Assembly: GCA_013398615.1 (NCBI GenBank) | Contig: VZSR01000242.1 | Coordinates: 310,001 to 374,000 of the forward strand | Direction: 5' to 3' | Length of the DNA: 64,000 bases | Origin: Brachypodius melanocephalos | Taxonomy: Eukaryota; Chordata; Aves; Passeriformes; Pycnonotidae | In this document: positions 1-12,400 of the stretch, piece after piece | Layout: every line of letters starts with the position of its first letter | Numbering within the stretch: the stretch's first letter is position 1 | Notes under the pieces: model-generated | Database searches by the model: none | Seen by the model: only the letters and a program-made list of their open reading frames with translations | What the model was told of the DNA's origin: nothing | Position numbers and translations under genes: made by a program

Positions 1-529
1 GCTGGGGGCTGCTGGCAGCACCCACTTGGCCCAGCTGCAGCGTGCGGTGTTGTGCGGTTTGCCACAGCACAAAAGGAGAGCAGGCGCTGCTGTTAATGTA
101 GTCAGTAAATAAATAAAGGAGGGCTTAAGCTTAGTGTACAGCAATCAGTCGGGAACTACAGGATAATTAACACAGCGGGGGGCCGGACGGCTCTGCAGGC
201 AGGTTTAAATGAACGAGTTCACTTTCATTGAGGCAAACTTGCTCTGCTCCCTGGTGAGCCGCATGGGCAGGCAGCAGCACAGGCAACACGCTGTGATGCT
301 CCCTGCCCACGTGGACACTGACATTCCAGGGAGAGCCCCCGCCCCCTGGGGTTGGTTTAGGGATAGGACCGCCGCAATTTCCCCCCCAGAGAAGGCACCC
401 CCAAACTCACCACTGTGGGTACCCCCATGGCTCACCCCAAGCTGGTGGGATGCATCCTTTCCTCCACCTCCTCCTCTTCCTCCTCCTCCTCTTGACAGGC
501 ACAGGAATGGGAGACAGCAGGCTGAGACA
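1..529. other. Sequence downstream of ZBTB16
   Basis: This is the flank beyond the inferred poly(A) site. Apart from the CTC-rich tract at 461-492, nothing is recognised. The 127-residue plus-strand frame at 209-592 has low-complexity, proline-rich composition and no domain. Confidence 0.6.
461..492 (+). repeat. (CTC/TCC)n low-complexity tract
   Basis: An imperfect CTC/TCC trinucleotide run of about 32 bp, just past the inferred polyadenylation site of ZBTB16. Confidence 0.8.
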
Positions 530-540
530 ATGGAATTAAC

Positions 541-546
541 TTTATT
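541..546 (-). terminator. ZBTB16: Distal polyadenylation signal AATAAA of ZBTB16
   Basis: The minus strand reads AATAAAGTTAATTCCA, with a CA candidate cleavage dinucleotide at 532-531, about 10 nt past the signal. T/G-rich sequence follows within 30-50 nt. It is the last canonical signal after the coding region and is preceded by an AT-rich UTR end. Confidence 0.7.
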
Positions 547-904
547 GGTTGTTTTTTTGTTTTCTAACTGCAGATTCAAGGTATACAACTGAACATTGCT
601 ATTTTCTTTATGAGACTTATAAATAAAAATACAAAAAATGTTCACTACAAAAAAATCTACCGTTAGTAGGATGTAAAAAATATTCTCTTTGCTATAGAAG
701 GCACAAACTTCACTTAGTGACACATGGAGAGAAAAAAACCTGCAGCAGTATATTCTTTTTTTTTTTTTGTCTTTTTTTTTCTCTGTCAGAAACACTGAAG
801 TCTTACAAAGAAATGCATCTGAATCTACACAGGACGAAGGCAGATGCAGAGAGCTGCAACTAGAAGACACCACAACTGGGTTTTTTTTTTTTTTTTTCTT
901 TTTC

Positions 905-910
905 TTTATT
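905..910 (-). terminator. ZBTB16: Proximal alternative polyadenylation signal AATAAA
   Basis: A second minus-strand AATAAA is followed by an A-rich stretch and then a GT-rich element (GTTGTGGTGTC, about 886-876), a fair match to a downstream U/GU element. The A-rich run also makes this a likely internal-priming artefact in cDNA data. Confidence 0.4.
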
Positions 911-1256
911 TTTCAGGAAATTTTTAGCTAACGGCATCTGTGGCTAGAGGACAGAAAGAGGACTTGCAAGCAGAACCGCAGGGGAGCGAATGATGAGACA
1001 GGAAAAGTCGTACAAAAAATAGGGGCCAATAGATACTCTGAGAAAACCAAAGGGGAACTTGGGCACCTTCTGCGCCCGGGCTCAGAGAGGTGCTGAGGTA
1101 GACGGAACGAGGACAGCGACGGACCCGAACCACGAGCGGCAACACAGAGCAACGGGACGGGCAGGCGGGCGCTCACAACACTGACAACAAGCCAGGGGAG
1201 AGGGAGCCCGGGACCACGGGGCCCCGTGCGGCGCTTGGTCCTCACTGCTATGATAC

Positions 1257-1284
1257 ACATATATATACTTCTATATATATATAT
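1257..1284 (+). repeat. (AT)n microsatellite in the 3' UTR
   Basis: Two AT runs are interrupted by CTTCT. The repeat lies within the inferred ZBTB16 3' UTR, so length polymorphism could alter transcript structure. Confidence 0.8.
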
Positions 1285-3228
1285 GGAGGGGTGGCGGGAG
1301 CTGCGCCACAGCCAACAGTGCGGGGACGTGCGCCCGGGATACAGCAGCATCACTCCAACGCTGACCCCAACACTGTTGCAGTGGGGGCTGTGTCTCTGAG
1401 GGAGGGGGATGGTGGAATGGAAAGGGAGATTAAAGCAAAAAAAAAAAAAAAAAGCCACATGAGCTCAGCCATGTGCTCCATGGCACCACGGCACCTGTGT
1501 CTGGCAGAGCCAGGACACCACAGGGACCTGCCGTGCACACGCCAGAAATTGCAGCAACTTTCTGTGTGAAAGAACTGTTTTCTTTTTTTTATAATTTTTT
1601 TTTCTGTTTTTTTCTTAGGCACAACAATTAAACGAGCCGTTCTCCACAGTCACATCCCGGATTGTACAGCAGCGGTGTCCACCCTGCGCAGAGCAGCAAC
1701 GGTCCCATGCGCAGGGGCACACGCACGTGCAAAGCCGGACTGGGGCGCAAGGGAGGATGCTGCTCCCACAGCCGTATCCCTGCTTGGCACCAGGAGAGGT
1801 GGGAAGGGCACCCCAAACCCAGAGGGGCCATCAGTGTCCCTCCAAACTGTATCCAGCCACAGTCCCACCCATCCCAAGCTCCTTTCCCCTCCTTTTTACC
1901 CAAACGCAGCAAAACGACAAAAAAAGAGCCACGGATGGAATCACCAAGCCCGTGGCTGCGCAGGAGAAACACAACAAAAACGAACACAAGAGGTAGCTTC
2001 AGAACCAACACCCCCAGCCCCATGGGGCCAGGCAAAAAATACCAGTTTTGGTAAGGATAATGCACAACAGGAGGCTGGCAGGGACACCACTGCCCCACCA
2101 TCTCTCCACGACCAATGCTGGGCATGTGGCTGGTGCATCCCAGCCATGCCACCCCCTGTCCCTCCCAAATCAATAAAAGCTCATGAGGTCACAAAAAAAC
2201 GAGGTAATTTCAAGTAAAATGTGCTAAATGCAGAAATATTCCAAAAGAAAGTTCAAAAAAACCCAAACAAAAAGCAAAAAAAGCGGCAAGCAAAGCCGCC
2301 TGCCACTGGGCACCCCTTACCTGTGGGCTCCTGTGGCTGAGGGCTGGGCAAAAAACCCCACACTTGGCACCTTCCAGGTGCCCCAAATCAGCAGAAGAAA
2401 AGAGGATCCCTGCATTCAGAGTGATGCCACATGCTAACAGCTCCAACACTGACACTGACTGCACATCACCAAACCAACTGCATCTCCCCATGGGGGGCTT
2501 CACCCTTGCCCTGGGAAGGCAGGGAAAGAAGGAGAAATGCATAGAGGTCTTTGGTCATGAGGAGAGCAGCAGCCTCCTGTGCCCCCTGAGCCCACCTGGA
2601 CACCAGGCAACACCTCAAGGCAGCCTGGCTCACAGTCAGCTCCGTGCCCCAAACACCCTCCTCCGGCCAGGATTCCCCCAGGACACTCTTGCCAAAGTAC
2701 TTGTGGCTCACAGGGCACTGTGCTCTCCTGCCTGGGATGCTGCAGCCTGGGAGCATGAGAACCTGCCAGAATGGGGCCCAAGCCCCACATGGGAGCTCAG
2801 GTCCTCTGCAGGGCATCCATGGCAGGGTCTACGCAGTGACAGAGGACACGAGGAATTAAAGCCTTCCCAGAGCACTAGCTGTACACGCACTTTCAGGGAA
2901 GTGCCTCTTTCCTACATGGTCTTCCCAGCAGCACCAGTGGCCAATGCCAAGGGCGATGGAGGGCCTGGCTGGGGGTTGCAAAGGGTGAAATCTGCCCTGC
3001 AGCGAGGGTGAAAAGGCAGCAGGCGCACGAGCAGCTGGGACAGCAGTGTGGGTGGGGCTGGGGAAGGGGCCGGTATGTCCCTGGCTCCGGCATGACCTGC
3101 AGGATCCTTCCGGCGAGAAAAAACAAATGAGAACTGAAAACAAACAAGGCCATGGATGCTGCGGGTTCGGTGGGATTTTTTTGCCCAGTCATCTGCCACT
3201 TGGCCCTGCTGCCCCTCTGCCTCCTCCC

Positions 3229-3458
3229 TTAGACATAGCAGAGGTAGAGATAGGTCTTCTCTATCCGCCAGTCGGTGGGGATCTCCTCTGGTTTGTGGCC
3301 CTTCATGTGCTTCTGCATGGCCGAGAGGCTGGGGCAGTACTCCAGGCAGATGGTGCACTGGTAGGGGGAAGCGCCATTGTGGGTCCGAAGATGTTTGATC
3401 ATGGCCGAGTAGTCCCGGGAGCGCTGGTGGCACAGCTTGCACTCGAAGGGCTTCTCGC
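3229..3458 (-). CDS. ZBTB16: ZBTB16 exon 7 coding part: zinc fingers 8 and 9 and C-terminus
   Basis: The coding part completes Gly598 and encodes residues 599-673, then TAA at 3231-3229. Finger 8 uses C604, C607, H620 and H624, and contains M617. Finger 9 uses C632, C635, H648 and H652. Lysines 647, 650 and 653, acetylated by p300 in human PLZF, are present. The protein ends in the family tail [11 protein letters not shown]. The acceptor is TATCCCACAG ending at 3459. The exon continues into the 3' UTR. It is separated from exon 6 by only 282 bp. Confidence 0.96.
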
Positions 3459-6400
3459 CTGTGGGATACAGGGATACTGGGGTGTCAGTGGGGGCTCAGG
3501 GCCTCCAGGTGCTAATCAACTGCCTTGATTAGCATTGACGCTGCTGCATTGGGCACAGCTGATAACCAAGTAATGCACAGCAGAACCAGTGTGACTATTG
3601 ATCCCCTATTTACAATAGTTATGTGCTGGCACATCTAGGGGTTTGTTATCCCTGGCTGCCTCCCTGGTCCTCATGCCAGGCTTTCTGCCGGGGGACCGGT
3701 CTGGCATTGCCAGCCTCACCACAGACACCCCAGCGTGTACCTGTGTGGACTCGGTAGTGGGTCTCCAGCTGGTGCTTGAGGCTAAACTTCTTGCCACAGC
3801 CGTTGCACTCATAGGGCTTCTCACCGGTGTGGATGCGCTTGTGGCCCTTCAGCGTGCTCTCGTCCCGGAAGCAGCTGCCGCAGAACTCGCACTCGTAGGG
3901 GTGGTCACCTGCAAGCACATGCAGGGATCAGGGCTGCCATGACTGCTGTGCCACACCAAAACCAGCTCCACAGCCTTTTTACCCCAGGCAGCCATTCTGG
4001 AGACAGAGCATCCCAGTCTCCCCAGTGCAGTGTGCTGATCCCTTCATGCCTGGACAGAGGGGATGCTCAGGTCCGAGGCATGGTACAGAGATTGGAGCAC
4101 TCTGCAACCCTCCTGCCACCAATTTCCATGTTTTTCACCCAGCAGCACCAGCACAGACCCAGCCCTGGGCATCTCCCACACTCCAGACCAGGCAGCTGAT
4201 AAATGAACTCTGGTTCAGCACCAAAGGCAGAATGATTTGAAGGAAAGGTGAGGGCTCCAGCTACTTATTTATTACAGCCGCGAAGGCAAGGACAATAAAG
4301 ATAGATTGATCGTCCAAGACTTTGTTCATGAATATTTAAATATTACTGATTTGTCTTGTCACTGTAATTACAATTTCTCTGTGCCGCATATCCTACAAGC
4401 ACAGTTTATGGTAAAGAATGGCGAACTGTATTTCACTTGTCCTGCTGCAGATGTGCGGAGCTGCCAAGCGTGTAATGTTCCCCGCATTTCATACATTTTC
4501 TTCAGCTGTGAAGGCTTAAGTCATCCACAATGACCTACGTTTTTTCATTATCCCCGTGTCAAACTGCACTCGTGCCTGGGCATAAATTGTCCTTCTCGTT
4601 ATATACTCACATGCCTGTGCTTTCTCTTCCTCTTTAAAATGATATTTTACTCTCTCCCCATTTGCCGCAGCCCAGTGCTGCGGCCCCTCGCCCCCTCCTG
4701 CAGCTGCTGCCTGGGCACCTGGGGGGAGGAGGATGCTCGGGATGCAGTTAGGAGGCCCCTCCAAAGGCAATGCAGGCGGTGCCTGGGGGCTCTTGTTGAC
4801 TTTCCCCTCCCTGTGCCCAGTTCCAAATTGCCACTTTGGCTTTTGATCCTACATTCAAAGACTGCAATTTTTCAGCCAGAGGCAGCCAGCATTTCCACTT
4901 GCCCACTTTTCAGGGGAACCTGAGCCCACGGAGCACCCTGGCCCTGGGACAAGAGGGAGCATCCTGCAGCTGTGCAGGACGGCACCACATGGCACGATTA
5001 AATGCTCCTAAAGCGCCGATGATCCCAGTGTTTTTTCACAGCCGGGAGCTACTAAAGCAGCAGAGGTTGGGGTGGGACACGCGCAGCCCGACCCGCAGCC
5101 CAGGTCACAGGATTACTGGCTATAAATAGCTCCAGTGCACAGCATTAACATGCTTATCATCGACACAGGATTCCCGTTTCCCACATTGGAACCCCTAGCC
5201 CATGTGTGGGTCTGGCAGCTGCCAGTCACAGACTGGACAGAGAGACCCTCTGTGACACCACCCCCACAACCCCCAGCAGCCACCTTTACATCCCTTTTGG
5301 AGATTGTGTGCATGCCCCCTGCCTGACAAGAGAAAAAAGGGGCATCCCTGCTCAGTACACGTTTTGGTCCCTGTCAGCAACAGCAGTGGTATCAAGGAGA
5401 GCGCATGAGCCTCCCACTTGTGTGAGCAAAGGATGGGTGAGGAATGCTTCACCCAGGCAGCTGTGAAGATCCATGGCACTGGCTGTGATCCTGCACGCTC
5501 CTGCTCATCCCTCAAGAATCAGCTCTTTCAGGGCTGTTCTGTGACTGGCTCTGAATGATGGTGCTGATGGTGTGGCCAGGACCACGGAGCTGCCCAGGGA
5601 TGCCGTCGGAGGAGCTGAGGACGCGGTGCAGGCTCTTTGAGGACACGGCGTAAGGCGGCCAAGCCGTGCTCTCCCGCTCAGCAATCCTGCAGCCAAGCCC
5701 TGTCCCAGTGGAGCCACGGCAGCACCAGCTACACGTAGCGCAGGTCGCCCTAATCCCATTAGGGCCGAGCACCAGCTGATTATGTGCATCTACTGCCGTA
5801 AGCTGATGAGGCGGATATGATCACACACCCCCTAAGAGGGTCACGTGCCACCTCAGACCAGATCAACTTATTACACACGGCTTTTTTTTTTTTTTCTGTT
5901 TTGTTTTTCAAATCCAACCCACTTCAGTCACCTCCACGCTTTTAATACAAATCACCTTTCTTCCCCCTATTTCTTTTGTACACATGGGGAAGGAGCATGG
6001 CCCAGCTGCCCTGGGTCCCCAGGGTGGTGCCGCCGTACCTGTGTGGGAGCGCAGGTGCCTCTTGAGCGCGGTGTGGCTGGGGAAGGTGCGGTTGCACTCG
6101 CTGCAGATGTAGCTGCGCACCCCAGCGTGCACCTCCATGTGCTGCTGCAGGGCGCTCTGCGTCTGAAACCTCTTGCCGCACAGCAGGCAGAAAACGGCCA
6201 TGTCTGTACCTGTGGGAGAGGGAGAGACCCTGCTTAGGCACTGCCTGGCACCCCAGCCCACTGTCCCGTCACCCCACTGGGTGGGGTTCCCACTCCCACA
6301 TGGCAGCAGGGATGCTCTGGCAGCAGAAGGGACCCCAAGAGCTGCAAGGTTTTGGGTGTCATTAAGAGTCCCAACAGCAGCACCTTGGCCACCCTGATCC

Positions 6401-9400
6401 TGCTGGCACTGGCCCTCTGAGGGGAACCTTCGCTCTCCCTTCCAGGGCCCTCCTGGAAGAGGAGAAGTTGCTCTTATTGCACTAGAGGCAGCTGGGAGCC
6501 CTGGCGATGCTGAGGGATGCCCAAACACAAAGCAACTGTTAGGTGATCACTGCATCCCCACACACCTATGAGAGCTGCTGAGCTCACACCTTGTGATGCC
6601 CAGGGGGAAGGGGACCCCAGGAAGTGCCCCACGAAGCTGCCCTGGGGAGCAGGAGGCAGGATGTGAGAGGGCAATGTGCTCACCCCTTGTGCTGCCCCAA
6701 GGCAGATCCAAGCTCCATACCATCACTCTTGGGTACAAACTGGGCTGCAGCAACACAGCTGGGACAAAACCCCAACCCAGGTGCTCATACTCTGTGCATA
6801 AACATCTCAGACCTCTACGCCATTAAACAGTTTGTTTTCGCTTATGCATAGCTGATTGTTCAGAACTGTGAGTCACTGCAAATTGTATTACGCAGGGAGA
6901 TTAAGCAAATAAATGCTCGCTTTTTGGAGACATTAAAATGTGAGGACTATGGAAATAAAATTAGCTAGAAAATTGTATTAGCAATTCATTAGCAGCACAA
7001 GATGTTCAAGGTAACCAACAAATCCATGCAGCCTTCAGGAACAGTAGGGGCAGAGGGCTGCTTGCCACGCTGCCAAAACCAACCCCAGGGAGATGACCAG
7101 GACCACAGCACCATTGGGCAGGGACACGACGGCAGCAGCACTGTCAGAGTCATGGTCCTGCCTGGCATGCAGGCAGGTGACAGGGAAGAATGCTCCTGGG
7201 CAGACACACACCTCCAGCTTGAGAACCATGGGCAACAGGCATCCTGGAGAGCATCCTGGTTCACACCCTCACCTGCTCTACCATTGTGCCATCACCCACC
7301 TAGGTGTGGTGGCACCCCCTAGTCAGCTCTGTCCTGCTGGGGATGCAGGAGCTGCCTGGGGGGATGCTCAATCTCAGCCTTGCACTGGGCTACCCAAAAA
7401 TGCTCCGAAATCTGAAAAAACCCCAGTGAAATGGAATAAAAGCACTAAGAGAGGTGGCCCCGCACGGAGCTGCCTTTCTCCCTCTGCAGGGATTTATCCC
7501 AGGGGGTTGCGGGCTCATGTGCCCCCCAGNNNNNNNNNNNNNNNNNNNNNNNNNNNNNNNNNNNNNNNNNNNNNNNNNNNNNNNNNNNNNNNNNNNNNNN
7601 NNNNNNNNNNNNNNNNNNNNNNNNNNNNNNNNNNNNNNNNNNNNNNNNNNNNNNAAAAAAAAGAAAAAAAAAGGCAGGCAGCCCCAAGCGGGCAGTGCGA
7701 AGCAAATCCCAAGAGGTATGTGGCCCCGCGGCCCTCGGCGGCCCCGGCGGTGACAGCAGGACGGGTCAAAGGTCCCCAGGGCTGAGCCCCCAGCGCCGCG
7801 GCCAGCTGCGGAGCGGAGGCCCTGGCCGGCGGGACGCCGGCCCCGATAAATCTGCCGCCAGCAGCCCCCGCTGGGGCCGGGGACAATGGGCTCCCGTGGG
7901 GGCGGAGGGCAGGACAATGCCGCTGGGCCGGCGCGCGGGGCCGTAACAAATCCTCCCTGGCACCGTAGGGCCCTCATTTGTGAAACTAATTGGCCCCCGC
8001 TTGAAAAAAAAAAAAATGGGCTGACTCCAACAGCCACAGTGATGGGGACGAGCTGCCTCGTGCATGCATGGGAGAACGGGGCTGTTTGCTGGAGCTGGGC
8101 ATCCCCCAGGTGCTGCTTCCTCAGATCTGCAAAAGGCCGTTTTTAATGTCTCCTTTTTTTAAAGAAAAAAATTAATTTTTTTCCCTTTTCTTCTTCAAGT
8201 AATAAATAAACACCGCGGACTGGGCGGTCAGTGTGTACCGCCACGGCCTGTGAAGGCACACGGCTCCTGTTGTGCTCTGAGAGCAGAGCATCCGCGTGAC
8301 ACAAAGGCTGACACCAGCCGGGCGCAGGGGTGGAGGACGTGGGAGATGGCCCTGCATCCCAGCATTGAGCCCAGCAGCGGGACATGGAGCCCCGAGCTCC
8401 GGCAGCGCTTGTTCCCAGCCCTGAGGCTCTGCAGATGACGTTCTCCAGCAGCCGAGGGGCGCGGCAGGCAGCACGTCGGGGTCTGCTAGGTACCATCCCA
8501 CTGCCCGCCTTCAGGTTGCTTGATGTTTTTTTAGGGTACGTGTCAACTGTGCCACGCCTTTGGAGAAAGGAGAGGAAGCGGGAAAAAATGGCAAAACTCT
8601 TGAGAGGGTGCCACACTGGGTGCCACAGGGCTGAGTCCTGTGTCCTGTCGTGAGTGCATCCCGGGCTCCAGCCACAGAAGCCCCGAACCAGCCCTCAAGC
8701 CGTTGGAAGAAAAATCACCTCTGATAAAGAAATGCTGCCGCCCCAAATCAGTGAGAGACGGATTTATTCATTTCCCTGACATTTTAATGGTTTCTCCCCT
8801 TTTTGCGGGAAGATGATTACAAATTAAGCAGCATTTAAACGCTTTTTACTGTCAACAATTAAAAGGGGTGAAGGCGGGCGAGCAATTCATTCCCCGGGAA
8901 ACGCACTGGCTCTCGGCGGGCGCCGACGGCCCTTCCCTCTACTGTACACCGCACAATGGCCCCGAGCACGCCATTAATTTTGCAGGACGTTCAAAAGCAA
9001 ATTAAAATATAAAAAGCCCCCGGGCACAAAGATAGATACCAAGGGAGGGGGCGGCGTAGGTCAAGCTCGCAGAATTGAAATCTTAGCAACTGGGGAGGTT
9101 TAAGCACAGCCCCGCACGCTGCATTCAGCTGCCACCTTTGCCCACCATCCCCGGTTCCTGTGTCCCTGCCAGACCCAGTGCTGTGCCAGCAGCTGAAAGC
9201 CACTAGTGGGGCAGCTGTTAGCACTGCCACAGGGTTCCGAGGTGGAAGCTGGAGTCATTTGTGTGTTAGATGCTCTTTTGGTAAGCGTGTTGGCTGAATC
9301 TTGCACGGTCTTTTTAAATACGAGGTGGTCCCCAAACGGATTTTTAGGGGAGGAATGCTTGGTGAAGTGAGGGGAAACCCTATGGCTGCAAGCCCGGAGA

Positions 9401-12400
9401 TGCACATCCCTGTTCTCCAGCAGCTTGATCCCAAAGCAACGCAATGGCCAGAGACGTGATGACGAGCGAGATGCGATGTGCGGCAGTGCGCCCCGTCCGA
9501 GTCACAGTGAGGGAGGGATGCTGCAGCACCGCGGCGTCGAGCGCGGCACCGCCCCCCACCCGCTGCCTCTGCCAGAGCAGGAATTCAACTAAAAACCGGC
9601 GTGGCGACGGGTGAGGGAGGCAGGGTGGGGTGGGTCTCCCTCGGCACCGGGCTCTGGTGGAGTTTATGGATGCGGGAGGTGCACCGCGGGAGAAAGGCGA
9701 CACGTCCCCTTTAAAAGGAAATATAATTTACAGTGTGCAGCCAGGCGGGCCATAGTTTCAATCTCGTTTACTATAGAGAAAACTCTGCTAGCTGTTCTCT
9801 ATCCCACAAATCCGATTTAATCAGACAAGCCAGCCAGCGTGGCTTGAAGTAAAAACGGATAATTAGTAAACAGAGAGCTACTTCAGTGCTTCATTGGCAT
9901 TCGAGCCGGGCTAGTGTGTCGCATTTAAAATGCAGTCTGATGAAGTTTACAAAATCAAACCATTTGTTACTCCTATTGAAGAGGCTTCAGGCCACTTGCA
10001 ATTAAATTGGAATTAGTGCTTAGAATGAGATACAGCAAATTCATACTAAAAAGGGATCTGACTTTCAGACATTTGACTTCAAGTTTTTCCCCCCATGCTA
10101 GAGCACACGTGCGTGTGCTGGCCTGCCGGCCCCCAGAGCCCCTAGTAGCACCACCAAGCCCAGAGCTGCTGTGTGGCTGGGGAATGGGGTGACTCGGGGA
10201 TGCTGTGGCAGCAGGGGAGGGGGGACAAAGGGAGCGATGCCACCATGCTGGTGAAGCAATCCCTGCTGAGCCCCAGCATGGTGGCAGCATGGGGCTGGCA
10301 GTCCCCAGGTACGTGGCACCAACATCGGGATGTGCAAACCAAACTGTCCCTCCCTGAGTCCTCTTCATAGCACTGCCACCTTTCCCTGCCTGTCCTCAGA
10401 CCCATGTTATCAGACTTGAAAAATGAGCAGATCCATCCATTGTTGAAATAATCAAGAACATGGAATGAAAGGCTGTGGAGAGGCACACTGGGAAGGCTCC
10501 AGCACTATCATGGGCATGAGCATGCTCATGTCAAAGGATGCTGACAGAGCCTGTTGCTGCCTCACGCACACACCCTAAAACCCCCAAACCCTCGGCTCAA
10601 GTCCTGATAGTTCGGGGTCTTCCACAAGGCTCCCTCCTTCACTCTTCGTGTTTAACATCATCTCTTGCATGGTGCATGTGCCAGAGGTGACTTGACACTG
10701 CTGCTGTCCTTACAACAAAAGTGAATGGCTCCAAAACATCCTGGCCATGCAAAGCAGGAGCCCAAAGGCTGTTGGCACTCCAGAGATGAGATTTCAGAGA
10801 CATTTGATGATTTTTGTCAGCATGTCAAAGGCTTTCTACCAGCCTCTACCTCCCAGCTAACACTGCTGGCTGCTGCTGCAGGGGAAGCTGTGGGCCCTAC
10901 TGTGCAGGAACAGCAGCATGGGGAGGAAGGTGTCACTGGCAATGGTGGCCAGAGAGTGGCAGAGAACCCTCCCTTTCAGCCCTGCCCACAGGAAGGTTGG
11001 GAGAGGCAACAGTTGGCAAGGGGCACATCGCCTGGAGCATCCCTGTCACAGCTGCAGCACCCAAGCTCACGCAGAGCTGGCCTGAAGGACAGCCTGAAGG
11101 TGCCCAGATCAGCTTGACACAAGGGACCCTGGGGACACTGTGCACATCCTGCTGTCATTGAGTTGAAAAGCAGGCGCCGCAGAAAAGTGGGCACCAGCAC
11201 AGGCCTGGGGACACTGGTGGTAGCACCAGCACTGAGGCTGCATTTTGCCCCAGGATGATGGTGGATGTATGTGCAGGGTACAGAAATCAGCCCAGTTTCT
11301 GTGTCTGTTTTCAGGATTATTATGAAACCCAAAGTGGTGTTTTTGGTGGCAGCACTGAAATGCACCCACAGGCAGGTGCAAAGGAGCCCTCCCTGAATGC
11401 TGCTGTTGGGACACAACACCTGCAGATGCCTGCCTGGATGTAGGGGTGTTGTGGGGAGCTGTGTTGTGTGGTGCCACCCACTCCAGTGTTACTGAGAGGT
11501 GATGGCATTCATTACTGTGCTGAGTCAAACAGCCCCTACAATCTTCATGGTTCAGTGGAGAAAAGGGGGAAAACCCCCATAAGATAAACACAGGAAATGT
11601 GTGCATTTTGTGCCACAGTCAACAAATCATCCCAGTTTCAGAGGCTGCCTCTGGACTCCAAAGCTCGGCTTCTGTGCTAATTAACATCTTTATGGAAGGC
11701 AACTTCTCCCAAGGGGGCATTTGTTTGATTATTATTATTTACTTAGAGATAGCACAGCTTTCTTCCCAACTTCAACTGACTATGGAAAATTAATTCTTAA
11801 AAAGCAGCCGATGCTGCCTGGTCTCCTGCCCCTGCTGGTTTTCCTCCTGGGCTGGATGTGGCCACTCCGGCTTCAACAGGAGGGCAGGGCAAGCTTCTGG
11901 CACTGCCTGCTGCCTCCATGCCAGCTCACCCTTTTACAAACACCAATGAAAACTCTGGCATTTCAGAGCAGTTGTACAACACTGACCTTGCAAGCACAGG
12001 GGATTAACAACCCCCCCCAAAATAAATGCCTCATTTTTTGCTCCTGCAGTGATGCACAGGGCTGCTTCCCACCCAGCCACGCTCCTGCTCTCCCCATTGC
12101 CCAGGGCAGGATGCACATAGAGGATGTATGGGATGCTGGTGCCTGCAGCAACCTGGACAGTGGGTGTCAGGCCCTGAGCTGCAGCTCTGGCATGGGCAGC
12201 TCATGCCTGCTGGGGGTGATTTATTCCAGGGGCCATCTGGACCTGGGGGACAGTGTGGTCCCGTATCCTCATGAACTGGCTCATTAGTCACACCCTTGCA
12301 GCTTGACCTCTCTTCGAGTTGGGTGGGACAAGAGCATCCCCTTCTCGCCTCCCTTTTGGCAGCCCGTTGCTCCCCCATGCCCAATTGGTGGCACCTTGTG

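Larger units (their letters stand above)
530..3228 (-). other. ZBTB16: ZBTB16 3' UTR (inferred, about 2.7 kb)
   Basis: This stretch lies between the stop codon and the last good minus-strand polyadenylation signal. The stop-distal end (about 590-1000) is AT-rich with long A/T runs, as expected of a conserved UTR terminus, and holds one AUUUA-type element (minus strand, about 620-630). Other contents are an (AT)n repeat at 1257-1284, poly-T/A tracts near 750-785, 880-900, 1438-1455 and 1580-1612, and a GC-richer middle (1640-3200). Open frames here on both strands show no family resemblance and are not called. The 3' boundary is inferred from the signals, not from transcript data. Confidence 0.7.

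Noticed and set aside
5908..6528. A 206-residue minus-strand frame containing two zinc fingers
   Set aside because: Only 6209-6039 is exon 5 of ZBTB16; the rest is intron read through on both sides of clear splice sites.
7093..8037. Long frames spanning the N gap
   Set aside because: They are open only because N codons are not stops; the flanks carry no coding signature.
10500..10780. Possible retroelement remnant with TTCCACAAGGCTCCCTCCTT
   Set aside because: No adjoining recognisable LTR, polymerase or CR1 sequence could be identified, so it was left as plain intron.
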